From positions 1 to 64,000 of the forward strand of contig JAJEFJ010000075.1 in the NCBI GenBank assembly GCA_022820485.1: a stretch of DNA of 64,000 bases, read 5' to 3'. The stretch's first letter is position 1, and each line of letters starts with the position of its first letter. The stretch comes from Candidatus Latescibacterota bacterium. GTDB lineage: Bacteria > Latescibacterota > UBA2968 > UBA8231. Position numbers and translations under genes: made by a program. The notes under the pieces are model-generated. The model saw only the letters and a program-made list of their open reading frames with translations, ran no database searches and was not told the origin of the DNA. Shown piece after piece: positions 51,749 to 59,552 of the stretch.

Positions 51749-52735
51749 CTACCGAGCCAGCGGCAGCGCGACTTTTGCGTTGTTCTGCTGCTGCGATTGC
51801 AGGCAGGCGATCATCATCTCCACAACGGTCAAACCATCTCGGCCGGTACACGACAGCTCGCCTTCGCCGTCGAGCGCGCGCACGAGTTCGTGCACACCCG
51901 CAGCGATTCCATCGACTTCCCACGGGCGCGGTTCAACCAACTCTCGCTCTCCGTCTCGCTCGATGTACGCATCGCCTTCCCGCTCGATGAAAATATTCCC
52001 CGTGGTTCCCGATATGGTGAAGTCGAGTCGGTTGGGGGCTTGCTTTTCTCCGAGATAGACCCCGCGCACGCCGTTGGCAAAGTGGATGTAGGCGTTGGCG
52101 CTCGGCTCGGTGGCGGGGTCGTGCCCGCCGTCGCCGCGATACTCGCTGTAGTCTTCGTACCCGTCCTCTAGCTCGGCGACGAGCCACGCTGGGTTGCTGC
52201 CAGCGTACCACATGATGGCGTCGAGCAGGTGAGTGCCGTTGCGGAACAACATTGAGCGCGTGCCATAGTGCTCGCACAAGACCGCTCTGACGTCGCCAAT
52301 CTCGCCCTCGGTCACTAGTTCGTGGCAGCGATGCCAGACGGGCATCCAGTGGCGAGTGTGGTCAACCGACAGCAAGGTGTTGTGGCTTTCTGCGGCAGCT
52401 ACCATTCGGTCGGCGTCTTCGACGCTAGTGGCCAGCGGTTTTTCGCAGAAAATCCCCTTGGCACCGGCTTCGGCCGCGGCCACCACTAGGTCGGCGTGTC
52501 GGTTGTCGCCGGTGGCTACCGTGACGATGTCGAGCTGTGCCTTTTCCAGCATCTCTCGGTAATCGTCGTACATCTCTAGCCCGGGATTGGTCGCCTTGAA
52601 TTGCGCGGCAAATTCGTCGCGTTGCTCTGGCACGAGGTCGCAACCGGCCACGACCTCGGCGTTTTCGAGGCTCTCGGCCCCTTGGGCGTGCCGATTGCCA
52701 ATGCCTCTACAGCCGATGACTCCTACTCTGTACAT
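51749..52735 (-). CDS. Gfo/Idh/MocA family oxidoreductase (copy 1)
   Basis: The protein has 328 residues from the ATG at 52735, which follows a near-ideal AAAGGAGG; the six earlier in-frame residues include that site and are excluded. The Rossmann motif is YRVGVIGCRGIGNRH, and the cofactor/substrate motif is GIFCEKPLATSVEDADRMV. The C-terminal beta-sheet domain contains GVRGVYLGEKQAPNRLDFTI and GTTGNIFIEREGDAYI. It is an NAD(P)-dependent dehydrogenase of sugars, inositols or their acids; the precise substrate is not clear. Its upstream neighbour on the same strand is the 234-aa unknown protein at 52826. The two are separated by an AT-rich repeat. Confidence 0.9.
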   Translation of the reverse strand: MYRVGVIGCRGIGNRHAQGAESLENAEVVAGCDLVPEQRDEFAAQFKATNPGLEMYDDYREMLEKAQLDIVTVATGDNRHADLVVAAAEAGAKGIFCEKPLATSVEDADRMVAAAESHNTLLSVDHTRHWMPVWHRCHELVTEGEIGDVRAVLCEHYGTRSMLFRNGTHLLDAIMWYAGSNPAWLVAELEDGYEDYSEYRGDGGHDPATEPSANAYIHFANGVRGVYLGEKQAPNRLDFTISGTTGNIFIEREGDAYIERDGERELVEPRPWEVDGIAAGVHELVRALDGEGELSCTGRDGLTVVEMMIACLQSQQQNNAKVALPLAR

Positions 52736-52751
52736 GATGCCTCCTTTGATC

Positions 52752-52830
52752 AATTGGGAATTAGGAATTAAGAATTAAAAATTATCTCTTCGCAATTCCT
52801 AATTTTTAATTTTTAATTTTTAATTCTAAG
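52752..52830. repeat. AT-rich repeat tract with inverted-repeat character
   Basis: Tandem variants of GGAATTA/AGAATTAAAAATTA on the left face three AATTTTTA units on the right, with AATTCCTAA reading back to TTAGGAATT. The tract lies exactly between two minus-strand genes. It may fold as an AT hairpin or act as a weak terminator. Base composition is very unlike the GC-rich neighbours. Confidence 0.7.
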
Positions 52831-53530
52831 ATCGCACCGCGTAGAGTCTGTTTACTGACGCTAGGGACACCAGCTTGGAATAGTGATATACCTGCTCGTC
52901 GCCTACGCGGGTTGGCGCTTCGAGGACGAAATCGGCAAAGTGCGGTGCATTGAAGACCACAAAGGCTAGGGCTAGGGCATCGATGTGGCGAGCGTGGCGC
53001 TGGCTCAGGTCGGGGAAGGCCACCGGGCCGGTATCGACTTGGTAAATATCGTTGGCGCGGTTGGTGTTCATGGTTTTTACTGGGTATTCCATGATCGCCT
53101 GCAACCCGGTTTCTTCGTTCCGCACTTGGGTTTGCGCGACGATTGGTACTGAGTCGTAGGTTGCTTCGCGCACTGCCGCATCGCTGGTCAGTTCCTCCAC
53201 CTCGCTTCCGACGACTAGATGGTACTGCTGCCCGTTCCACCACTCCTCGGAGCGGCGGATCTCGCGATAGCTGTCGCGTAGGTTGGCATGACGCCGATAG
53301 ACGACCGACCACTCCGGGCCAAAGACGGGTAGGAAATCGTAGTTGTCCTCGTGCAGAAGATTGTCTTTGGCAAAGGTGTGCTCGCTCTTGCACGACCCCA
53401 CCTGCACGTAGTCTTCGCTCTGGCCGGAGGCTTGGTCGATGATGCGCGTCCGCGACTCGACCCAAAACCGCACTTCGTTTTCCGGGGCGTTGCCGATTAG
53501 GAATGATCGTCCGTAGTCTAGTGGTGTCAT
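52826..53530 (-). CDS. Conserved-looking hypothetical protein
   Basis: The protein has 234 residues, with AAAGGAGGCGC before the ATG. It has no signal peptide or membrane segment. Notable stretches are NEVRFWVESRTRIIDQ, CKSEHTFAKDNLLHEDNYDF, VFGPEWSVVYRRHANLRDSY and MEYPVKTMNTNRANDIYQVD, followed by a predicted Phe-rich ending (LALAFVVFNAPHFADFVLEA). The sequence looks like a compact beta-rich enzyme or binding domain, but I cannot name the family. Strong ribosome binding and normal codon use make it a real gene. It precedes the Gfo/Idh/MocA gene at 51749 and may share a transcript, so a role in the same sugar pathway is possible. Confidence 0.72.
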   Translation of the reverse strand: MTPLDYGRSFLIGNAPENEVRFWVESRTRIIDQASGQSEDYVQVGSCKSEHTFAKDNLLHEDNYDFLPVFGPEWSVVYRRHANLRDSYREIRRSEEWWNGQQYHLVVGSEVEELTSDAAVREATYDSVPIVAQTQVRNEETGLQAIMEYPVKTMNTNRANDIYQVDTGPVAFPDLSQRHARHIDALALAFVVFNAPHFADFVLEAPTRVGDEQVYHYSKLVSLASVNRLYAVRS

Positions 53531-53577
53531 GTAGCGCCTCCTTTGGAAGTTGGCTGAAAACGCCCGGCGGCAAAAGT

Positions 53578-53607
53578 ATCCGCAGATTACGCAGATGAAC
53601 GCAGAGG
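53578..53607 (+). repeat. Short tandem CGCAGATKA repeat
   Basis: Three units follow each other in a non-coding gap: CGCAGATTA (53581), CGCAGATGAA (53590) and CGCAGAGG (53600). They have a period of 9-10 bp. Similar CGCAGATTA-type strings are a common dispersed intergenic repeat in environmental genomes, from memory. No function is assigned. Confidence 0.5.
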
Positions 53608-53698
53608 CGGGATGAAGGGATGACCTCTACGGTGGAAGGTTGGGACGCGGGGAAAATAAAGCTACATTAGAGCGACTTCAACAAGAGAAACGACTTCT

Positions 53699-54484
53699 AT
53701 GACCTTAAAAATTACCGACGACGTATTCTTAGATCAGGACGGTCGCCCGCGCCGGATTCGCGGCGTCACCGTCAACAGCGCCTCGCCCCTGCTCGTCTCG
53801 CTGGCGGCGCAGGTAGGTTTTGAAGCGGTGTGGATCGAAAGCGAGCACGGTCCGGTCGGCTTTGAGCGGGCTGAGACCTTGTGCTTGGCGGCAGAGGCCG
53901 GCGGCATTTTCCCGCTCATTCGCCTGCCCGATGGCGAGCGCCACCACGTGTTGCGGGCACTCGAAATCGGGGCACGGATCATTCTCATCCCCATGGTAGA
54001 TGATGCGTCCTATGCGCGCCGTATCGTCGAGGTGGGCAAGTACCCGCCGTTGGGTCGGCGTGGCTTTAATGTGCGCACGCGCGGCATGGGTTTTGGCATG
54101 GAAAACCTGCCCGACGTCTTAGCCCGCGCCAATGCGCGCACCCACCTCTTTGTCCAGATCGAGACCGTGGAGGCCGTGGCGAATGTCGATGAGATACTCG
54201 CCGTGGAGGGCCTCTCTGGGATCTTCATGGGGCCGGGGGATCTAGCGGTCGATATGGGCTGTACCGGCCAGATGGGCGATCCAAAGCTGCGCGAGGCCGT
54301 GCTCTCGTGCTTGGCCAAGGCGCGGACCGCCGGCAAGTTGAGCGGCATCTTCACCTTGCCCGGGCCACTGCTTACGGCCGCGATGGATGCGGGCTGCGAC
54401 TTGGTAATCTGCGGCGGGGACGTGATGAATCTGGGCACGGCTTGGAGCGAATTGCTGTGCCAGATCCCGACTGAGCGCAGGTGA
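53699..54484 (+). CDS. HpcH/HpaI (2-keto-3-deoxy acid) aldolase family protein
   Basis: The protein has 261 residues from the ATG at 53699. The class II pyruvate-aldolase pattern is complete: AVWIESEHGPVGFERAE with the early acidic/His pair, FPLIRLPDGERHHVLRALEI with the catalytic Arg, ARIILIPMVDDA, the metal Glu in LFVQIETVEAV, and the metal Asp in SGIFMGPGDLAVDMG. These cytoplasmic enzymes split 2-keto-3-deoxy sugar acids or hydroxy-keto acids into pyruvate and an aldehyde. It stands alone, with a terminator-like hairpin after it. It is related to the longer aldolase at 55379. The substrate is not determined. Confidence 0.9.
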   Translation: MTLKITDDVFLDQDGRPRRIRGVTVNSASPLLVSLAAQVGFEAVWIESEHGPVGFERAETLCLAAEAGGIFPLIRLPDGERHHVLRALEIGARIILIPMVDDASYARRIVEVGKYPPLGRRGFNVRTRGMGFGMENLPDVLARANARTHLFVQIETVEAVANVDEILAVEGLSGIFMGPGDLAVDMGCTGQMGDPKLREAVLSCLAKARTAGKLSGIFTLPGPLLTAAMDAGCDLVICGGDVMNLGTAWSELLCQIPTERR

Positions 54485-54519
54485 GGTCTGGTCCCTTCGA
54501 CAAGCTCAGGGATCAGACC
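54485..54519. terminator. Bidirectional hairpin between convergent genes
   Basis: The arms GGTCTGGTCCC and GGGATCAGACC (one mismatch) surround TTCGACAAGCTCA. The loop with flanking bases gives CCTTCGACAAGCTCAGGG, a dispersed repeat that I have often seen in bacterial genomes. The position between two convergent stops suits a terminator. There is no T-run. Confidence 0.55.
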
Positions 54520-54550
54520 CGGTTGAGCGTAGCTGAGGGCGCGGCGCGGT

Positions 54551-55282
54551 CTAATCAGAGCGCACCGGCACGCCCTCCAACAAGCCGCTCTGGTGCATAT
54601 CGACCCACTCGTCCATAAAGGTCTTGTTCCACTGCGCGGTCAGCGGGTGATCCATCATGTCGCGGTACACCGTCCACATGGTGACGAGTTCGTCGGCCCC
54701 GTCGCGGAAGGCGGCGTGAGCGGTCTCCACCGAGCGGATGAGGGCGGCCATGATGAAGGGGCGCTGGCCCCAGCCGCTGAACACCTGGGCGCATTCGCGG
54801 ATCAGCTTGGTCGGGTCGCCGCCCACTTCCTTGACCGGCTCGCAAAAAGGCAGGATGTGGTTCACTCCGGCTTGGGCGACGGCTACAGCTTGCGTCAGCG
54901 AGAACACTGTGGTGCAAAAGGTCTCGACGCCTTGGTCTTTGAGGATGCTAAATGCCTTGAGTCCGTTGACGTTGCAGGGGATCTTGAGGATGATCTGCTC
55001 CGACATGTTGGTAAAAACTTGGCCGACTTCTAGCAATTCTTCAACGGAGTGGCCGTCGATTTCCATCACCACGGGCTTGTCGGTGAGCTTGAGGTATTGC
55101 TCTATCAGGCTGATGACCGAGCCGTATTGTTTGGCGTATTGGTTGAGCACCACCGTATTGGTGACGATTCCGGCGATCCCGAGGGGCATCCACTCCTTGA
55201 GCTCGTCGGGCGAGCCAGCCAGCCAGATGGTTGGGCCGCGGCCTTGGGCGCGGGCGGCGGGAACGGGTCCATTTGCTGCCAT
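54551..55282 (-). CDS. Transaldolase/fructose-6-phosphate aldolase-like protein
   Basis: The protein has 243 residues from the ATG at 55282, with AGGAGAC upstream; the frame runs open to 55525 but without a ribosome site and through the neighbour's promoter. The TIM-barrel motifs of the TalC/MipB-type family are seen: IAGIVTNTVVLNQYA (usual T-N-P/T), VVMEIDG, the Schiff-base lysine in QIILKIPCNVNGLKA (Lys100) and VETFCTTVFSLTQAVAVAQA. It would carry out reversible aldol transfer or cleavage on sugar phosphates. It is divergent from the 385-aa aldolase. The variation of T-N-P to T-N-T may shift its substrate. Confidence 0.85.
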   Translation of the reverse strand: MAANGPVPAARAQGRGPTIWLAGSPDELKEWMPLGIAGIVTNTVVLNQYAKQYGSVISLIEQYLKLTDKPVVMEIDGHSVEELLEVGQVFTNMSEQIILKIPCNVNGLKAFSILKDQGVETFCTTVFSLTQAVAVAQAGVNHILPFCEPVKEVGGDPTKLIRECAQVFSGWGQRPFIMAALIRSVETAHAAFRDGADELVTMWTVYRDMMDHPLTAQWNKTFMDEWVDMHQSGLLEGVPVRSD

Positions 55283-55378
55283 AATTAGGTCTCCTGTGGT
55301 TTTTAATGGGCGTTGACAGGTGGGCGAATATAGAGAAATCGCGCGGCGAAAGCGAGTAGGTAGAAGAGAGGAGAACCC

Positions 55379-56536
55379 GTGAAAACCAATCAGACCAAGG
55401 CTGCCCTGCTCGGAGGGGCGACGGTGGAGATAGTCGAAATCAATCGGATCTTCGACCCGGTCGTAGTCGAGCTCGCGGCCCAAGCGGGCTTTGGCTGCGT
55501 CTGGATCGACATGGAGCATTCTCATCTCGGGTTAGACGGGCTATCGCAGCTAATTTTGGCGGCGCGGGCCACGGGGGTCGATACGGTGGTTCGCATTCCC
55601 AAGGGGCCGTACAATCAAGTGATCAAGCCGCTGGAACTAGGGGCTGGGGGATTGGTTTGGCCCCATTGCAAGAGCGCCGACGAAGCGCGGGCTTTTGTGC
55701 AGATGGCCAAGTTTCGGCCGCTGGGCTTGCGCGGCTTGGGCTGTGGCCGGGATTCGGACTACGGTACGCTGGACCCCACCGAGTATATGGGCAGGGCCGA
55801 TGCCGAGACTATACTGGGCGTGATGATCGAAGACGCCGAGGGCGTGGAGGAAGTGGAAGCGATTGCCGCAATCGAAGGGATCGACCTGCTCTTTGTGGGG
55901 CCGAGCGACTTGGCGCACAGCTACGGCGTCGAACGCGAGGGAGTCCCCCACATAGACCACGAGCGCGTGCTGGCGGCCTTTGACCGCGTGGGGGCAGCTT
56001 GCGCGGCCAACGGCAAGGCTATGGGTACGGCCGTCGGCCCGGGCGAGTCCATGCGCCGCGTGGTCGCCAAAGGCACGCGCTGGCTCAATTGCTGCCACGA
56101 TATGTCAGCCCTCACCAGCGGCTTGCGCAGCGCGCGGCAAGCAACCGTTGGGGCGAAGCAACGCACGATCACCCAGCAGTTGTTGGCATTGTATCACCGG
56201 GGAGAGTTGGACCTCGGCGACGTATCCGGTACCGCCAAGCGGCACGACTTTAGCCGGAGCATGGTCAACCACTTGGCCAACTTTGTCATTCAAAAGGCAA
56301 AGTGCGTCGAAGCCTTGCCCGAAATGGCTCCGTTCGTCGAGCGCATGGAGCAAGCTCTCGTGGATGGACGGCGCGGCTTGGCGCTGACCGATGCCTATTA
56401 CGTCTGCTTAGCAGTGCAAAATCTGCCCCAAGAGCGTTGGCTAGAAGCGCTGCAAGCGACGTTTGAACGTTGGGAACACGCCGCTACAGGTTCCTTTAAG
56501 GCGTTCTTTGACGAGGTTAAAGAACGCCTTTCGTAA
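55379..56536 (+). CDS. HpcH/HpaI aldolase with an extra C-terminal domain
   Basis: The protein has 385 residues from a GTG at 55379, with GAGGAGA upstream. Residues 1-250 are a normal class II aldolase: CVWIDMEHSHLGLDGL, TVVRIPKGPYNQVIKPLELG, LGVMIEDAEGVEEV and DLLFVGPSDLAHSYG. The family usually ends near here. About 130 further residues form a mainly helical extension (QRTITQQLLALYHRGELDLG, SRSMVNHLANFVIQKAKCVE, WEHAATGSFKAFFDEVKERL), which I do not recognise. It could aid oligomerisation or ligand sensing. The gene is divergent from the transaldolase-like gene and followed by the broken toxin-antitoxin locus. Confidence 0.87.
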   Translation: MKTNQTKAALLGGATVEIVEINRIFDPVVVELAAQAGFGCVWIDMEHSHLGLDGLSQLILAARATGVDTVVRIPKGPYNQVIKPLELGAGGLVWPHCKSADEARAFVQMAKFRPLGLRGLGCGRDSDYGTLDPTEYMGRADAETILGVMIEDAEGVEEVEAIAAIEGIDLLFVGPSDLAHSYGVEREGVPHIDHERVLAAFDRVGAACAANGKAMGTAVGPGESMRRVVAKGTRWLNCCHDMSALTSGLRSARQATVGAKQRTITQQLLALYHRGELDLGDVSGTAKRHDFSRSMVNHLANFVIQKAKCVEALPEMAPFVERMEQALVDGRRGLALTDAYYVCLAVQNLPQERWLEALQATFERWEHAATGSFKAFFDEVKERLS

Positions 56537-56635
56537 GCCTCAATAATCCGATGTCAAGAAGTGCAGTTGACGCTTAGGGTGTCGTCTTGGAAGTTCTAGC
56601 GAGCCCAAGTTGACAAAACACGAGCTAGGAGCCTT

Positions 56636-56884
56636 ATGAGATATACGCGCATCACAGTAAACTCGGCCCAAATGGGGGGTATCCCCTGTATTCGGGGACT
56701 GCGTATCCCGGTGGCGACCATCGTGGGAATGGTTGCCGAGAATATGAGCCAACAGGAAATTCTCCGAGCCTATCCCGACCTAGAACCAGATGATATTCGC
56801 CAAGCACTGAACTATGCGGCGGAATACGACCCGCCAGCCGGAACAGCAACTCCGGCTTCTACTGACCAATCTGGACCGTTTTGA
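56636..56884 (+). CDS. DUF433-family antitoxin with a foreign C-terminal tail
   Basis: The protein has 82 residues from the ATG at 56636, with AGGAGCC upstream. The DUF433 core is complete through YARITVNS-type start ([20 protein letters not shown]), [20 protein letters not shown] and [20 protein letters not shown]. The last ~18 residues ([17 protein letters not shown]) do not look like the family. They arise because the frame reads into DNA that, in another frame, encodes the tail of a DUF5615 toxin. The antitoxin domain may still fold and repress, but its cognate toxin is gone. Confidence 0.87.
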   Translation: MRYTRITVNSAQMGGIPCIRGLRIPVATIVGMVAENMSQQEILRAYPDLEPDDIRQALNYAAEYDPPAGTATPASTDQSGPF

Positions 56885-56972
56885 GGGAGCACTGTTGCAG
56901 GGGAGTATTGTGGTATTGGAGGGAGATCGCATACGCATTCGGTCTTTGCCTATCGGTCTGGATGAAGATTGA
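56841..56972 (+). pseudogene. C-terminal remnant of a DUF5615 toxin gene
   Basis: In the +1 frame relative to the end of the DUF433 gene, 43 codons plus TGA read [20 protein letters not shown] and continue [19 protein letters not shown]. This is the usual tail of DUF5615 proteins. The N-terminal two thirds with the PIN acidic residues are missing, so a deletion of roughly 200 bp joined the antitoxin end to the toxin tail around 56825-56840. The rest of the gap, 56973-57070, shows no recognisable gene. Confidence 0.75.
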
Positions 56973-57070
56973 ATTTCATCGACGGGCGATCCTGACGCAT
57001 GCCGCACGGCGCAGTGTGAGCTTTGGTGCTGTGTCTGCGCTCAGCTCCTCGTTGTATTGCTTGGCCGAAG

Positions 57071-57145
57071 CTATAGCGACCGCAAAACGGATTCTCACGT
57101 TTTATAGGAGTCAAAAACTCAGGATTTGTTTTGCGGTCGCTATAG
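57071..57145. repeat. Perfect 18-bp terminal inverted repeat element (MITE-like or hairpin)
   Basis: CTATAGCGACCGCAAAAC (57071-57088) and its exact reverse complement (57128-57145) flank a 39-bp core at 57089-57127 that codes for nothing obvious. The right end abuts the break point of the truncated SDR gene. The size of 75 bp and the perfect ends suit a small non-autonomous element or a strong stem-loop. No clear target-site duplication is visible (GAAG on one side, GTTG on the other). Confidence 0.8.
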
Positions 57146-57262
57146 GTTGACGTCGTTGACCACTACATCGGCCCCGAGTTGGGCTAGGCGCAAGGCGTAC
57201 GACCGCCCTAGGCCGCGGTCGGCTCCGGCCACCAGGGCGACCTTGTCGGTGAGCTTTTTCAT
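57140..57262 (-). pseudogene. Truncated short-chain dehydrogenase/reductase, N-terminal 40 codons
   Basis: From the ATG at 57262 (ACAGGAGG upstream) the frame reads [20 protein letters not shown] then [18 protein letters not shown], the classic SDR beta-alpha-beta start with a G-x-x-x-G-x-G nucleotide motif and the N-D/N-N strand end. It stops at a TAG that belongs to the inverted repeat at 57071-57145. The family is normally ~250 aa, so about 84% of the gene is lost. It follows the Gfo/Idh/MocA gene (57275-58507) by 12 bp, so it was once the next gene of that operon. Confidence 0.85.
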
Positions 57263-57274
57263 CTTGGCCTCCTG

Positions 57275-58507
57275 TTAGCCGATGCCCAGTGCCGCGTCGA
57301 TTTCGGCTTGGTACTCATAAACGGCTCCGCTTTCCACCTCGCTTAGCTGTACCGTCCGGCCTAGCCGACTCGATTCGAAAATTGCGTACACCGCGGCCAC
57401 ATCTTTTAGGCCCTCCAGCCCGTCCACCTCGATTTCCCGCCCGTTGAGAATGGCCTCGGCTAGTTCAAAGTACTCTAGCGCCAACAGTTTCCAGTCGATA
57501 TCTGGGTCGGCGACTCGCGCGGGGAAAAAGTGCTCGGCCAATGGCTCTAGGGCGAATGCTTCTGCGTCAGCCACGAGTGCGGCGTGGTCGAGTGTTGCAC
57601 CGTCGGCTCTTTGCAAGCACGCCTTGGCACCGCGCGTGCCAAACCCCTGCATCACGCCCTCGGACCCGAAGATGACCTCGCCGCCGCAAGAGCCGTAGCC
57701 CCCTAGGCCCACCACCCAGTTGACCGCGAGGCCGCTTTCCATCCGAAACATTGCCATAGAGGTGTCTTCGGCTGTGGCGTGGACTTGCTGCTCCATCTCG
57801 GCGAAGCGGGTTTGGTAAAACTCATAGGGCGAGTTGACGGCTTCGGGCTTGTGGCGCACGGGCGAGGCTAGCTCGACGGCCCCGTAGGCTTCCTTGATAT
57901 CCCCGAGTTGATAGCGAATCATGTCGGTGAAATGGACGCCTAGATCCAAAAGCAGCCCGCCCCGATTCTTCATGTGTCGCCAAGGTGTGATGAATACCTC
58001 GCGATGCGGGGCTAGCGAGTGGAAGATCGCCATGTAGGGGCGGCCAATGGCCCCTTGCTCCAGCAGGTGATGCACCAGCCGCGACGAAGGATCGCGGCGG
58101 TAATTTTCCGCCACCGACAGGATGCGCTGGTTGCGCTCGGCGGCCTCAATCATCTGCTGGCAGCCCTTGACGGTAATGGCCATGGGCTTTTCCACCATCA
58201 CGTGCAACCCCAGATCGAGCGCTTGGCAGACCACGGCGTGATGCACCGACGGGTCCACCACGACATCTACGGCCATTAAGTCGGAGACTTCACGGTGCAT
58301 GGTTTCGAGGTCGGTGAACACAGCGGGCCGCTGGCCCACGAGCTTTTCGGCTTCTGTGGCCGCCAACTCGGCGTTGTCGCGCCGGATGTCGCATACGGCG
58401 ACCAGCTCTACATTGTCAAACGGGGTTCTGGCGAGGGTTCCCAAGCCGTATAGGTGCCGCGTTCCCATGCCTCCGCAGCCGACTAATGCTAGTCTTATTT
58501 TGTCCAA
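57275..58507 (-). CDS. Gfo/Idh/MocA family oxidoreductase (copy 2)
   Basis: The protein has 410 residues from a TTG start at 58507 (GAGAGG upstream). The Rossmann motif IRLALVGCGGMGTRH, the HVMVEKPMAITVKGCQQM motif and a second-domain DLGVHFTDMIRYQLGDIKEA are present. It is about 80 residues longer than the typical ~330, mostly in the C-terminal part (GGYGSCGGEVIFGSEGVMQG and after). It is an NAD(P)-dependent oxidoreductase of unknown sugar substrate. The gene lies 15 bp after the PhyH gene upstream (58523) and just before the truncated SDR, which suggests a three-gene catabolic operon that has been damaged. Confidence 0.88.
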   Translation of the reverse strand: MDKIRLALVGCGGMGTRHLYGLGTLARTPFDNVELVAVCDIRRDNAELAATEAEKLVGQRPAVFTDLETMHREVSDLMAVDVVVDPSVHHAVVCQALDLGLHVMVEKPMAITVKGCQQMIEAAERNQRILSVAENYRRDPSSRLVHHLLEQGAIGRPYMAIFHSLAPHREVFITPWRHMKNRGGLLLDLGVHFTDMIRYQLGDIKEAYGAVELASPVRHKPEAVNSPYEFYQTRFAEMEQQVHATAEDTSMAMFRMESGLAVNWVVGLGGYGSCGGEVIFGSEGVMQGFGTRGAKACLQRADGATLDHAALVADAEAFALEPLAEHFFPARVADPDIDWKLLALEYFELAEAILNGREIEVDGLEGLKDVAAVYAIFESSRLGRTVQLSEVESGAVYEYQAEIDAALGIG

Positions 58508-58522
58508 AAGCGCCTCTCTTTT

Positions 58523-59455
58523 CTATGAAGGATTGTCGCGGGTGGCGCGGACCTCGTCGATGGCCTTGCAGTGCCGCAGCCCCACGGATTTAGCTGGCGT
58601 TTGATAGCCCTTCCAGGCGTAGGGGTCGGTGCCGGCTACGGGCACGATGGTGCGCCGGTCGGCGCGAGCGGGCGACTCGCCTTCTTCGACGCGCCAGGGC
58701 AACAGGCTCCAGGCATTGCAGTAGTGATTGACCAAGACGCGGCGATAGGTGTGGCCGCGGTTTTTGTACGAGCGGTGGAGGAGATAGCCGTTGAAGAACA
58801 CGAGGGCACCGGCCTCCACTTCAACCGGGGTCTCGACGCTCTCGTCAAAGCCGTAGCTTTCGGGCGCGAAGTCGAACTCGTCTGGATTTTCGTGGGACCG
58901 TTGCGGGTAGAGGTACCCGGGCCGGTGCGATCCCGGAATGACGTAGAGACAGCCGTTTTCTACGGTGGCGTCATCTACGGCGATCCACGCGCCGATTAGC
59001 GAGCGATCTCGCGTGGGGATGTAGATCTCGTCTTGGTGCCAAGCCTGCCCCTGGAAGTTGGGCGGCTTGACGAAGTACATGGACTGCATGCACTTGACGC
59101 TGCCGTCCCAAAAGGGCAGGTGCGCGGCGGTGATCTGGCTCAGGGCACCGCAGATTTTGGGGTGGCGGACGTACTTTTCGATGATCGGACTGACGTAGTG
59201 GGGCTGGTGGATGCAGAGGATGCTCTCTAGCACCGCTTGGTCGCTCATGGCGGGATCGACCGGCTCGATGTTGTCGCACTCGTAGCGGCCGCGCACCACG
59301 TCCACGAGGTCGCGTTTGAGTTCGTCGAGCTCGGCTTCTTCCATCAGGCCCGGCACGACGAGATAGCCGTCGTCGATAAAGGACTGCACTTGGGCGGGGG
59401 TGAGCGGTTTGGGGACCTCAATTGCCGGGCTGGGATTCATTTTGATTGCTTCCAT
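58523..59455 (-). CDS. Phytanoyl-CoA dioxygenase (PhyH) family oxygenase
   Basis: The protein has 310 residues from the ATG at 59455; an alternative ATG lies at 59440. The Fe(II)/2-oxoglutarate oxygenase motif is intact: QAWHQDEIYIPTRD (His140, Asp142) with distal GALVFFNGYLLHRSYKN, plus CLYVIPGSHRPGYLYPQ. It is cytoplasmic. It probably hydroxylates a small molecule rather than phytanoyl-CoA, since many bacterial relatives act on secondary metabolites or organophosphonate/sugar-derived compounds. It is first in the minus-strand operon with Gfo/Idh/MocA copy 2 and the broken SDR. Unlike the PhyH-like protein at 10004, it keeps all ligands. Confidence 0.9.
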   Translation of the reverse strand: MEAIKMNPSPAIEVPKPLTPAQVQSFIDDGYLVVPGLMEEAELDELKRDLVDVVRGRYECDNIEPVDPAMSDQAVLESILCIHQPHYVSPIIEKYVRHPKICGALSQITAAHLPFWDGSVKCMQSMYFVKPPNFQGQAWHQDEIYIPTRDRSLIGAWIAVDDATVENGCLYVIPGSHRPGYLYPQRSHENPDEFDFAPESYGFDESVETPVEVEAGALVFFNGYLLHRSYKNRGHTYRRVLVNHYCNAWSLLPWRVEEGESPARADRRTIVPVAGTDPYAWKGYQTPAKSVGLRHCKAIDEVRATRDNPS

Positions 59456-59552
59456 AAGTCGAGTCGCTCCGTTTAGTCCGTTGGCACTTGGCCGATATTT
59501 TGATACCCTTACCTCGCTTTGTCAAACAAATATAGAGAAAGGAGCACACATC

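Noticed and set aside
53578-53607. CGCAGAT repeats as a CRISPR array
   Set aside because: The units are directly adjacent with a 9-10 bp period, with no spacers and no cas genes.
54485-54519. Hairpin with TTCGACAAGCTCA as an attachment site
   Set aside because: There is no integrase or tRNA nearby. The string is a common dispersed repeat and sits where a terminator is expected.
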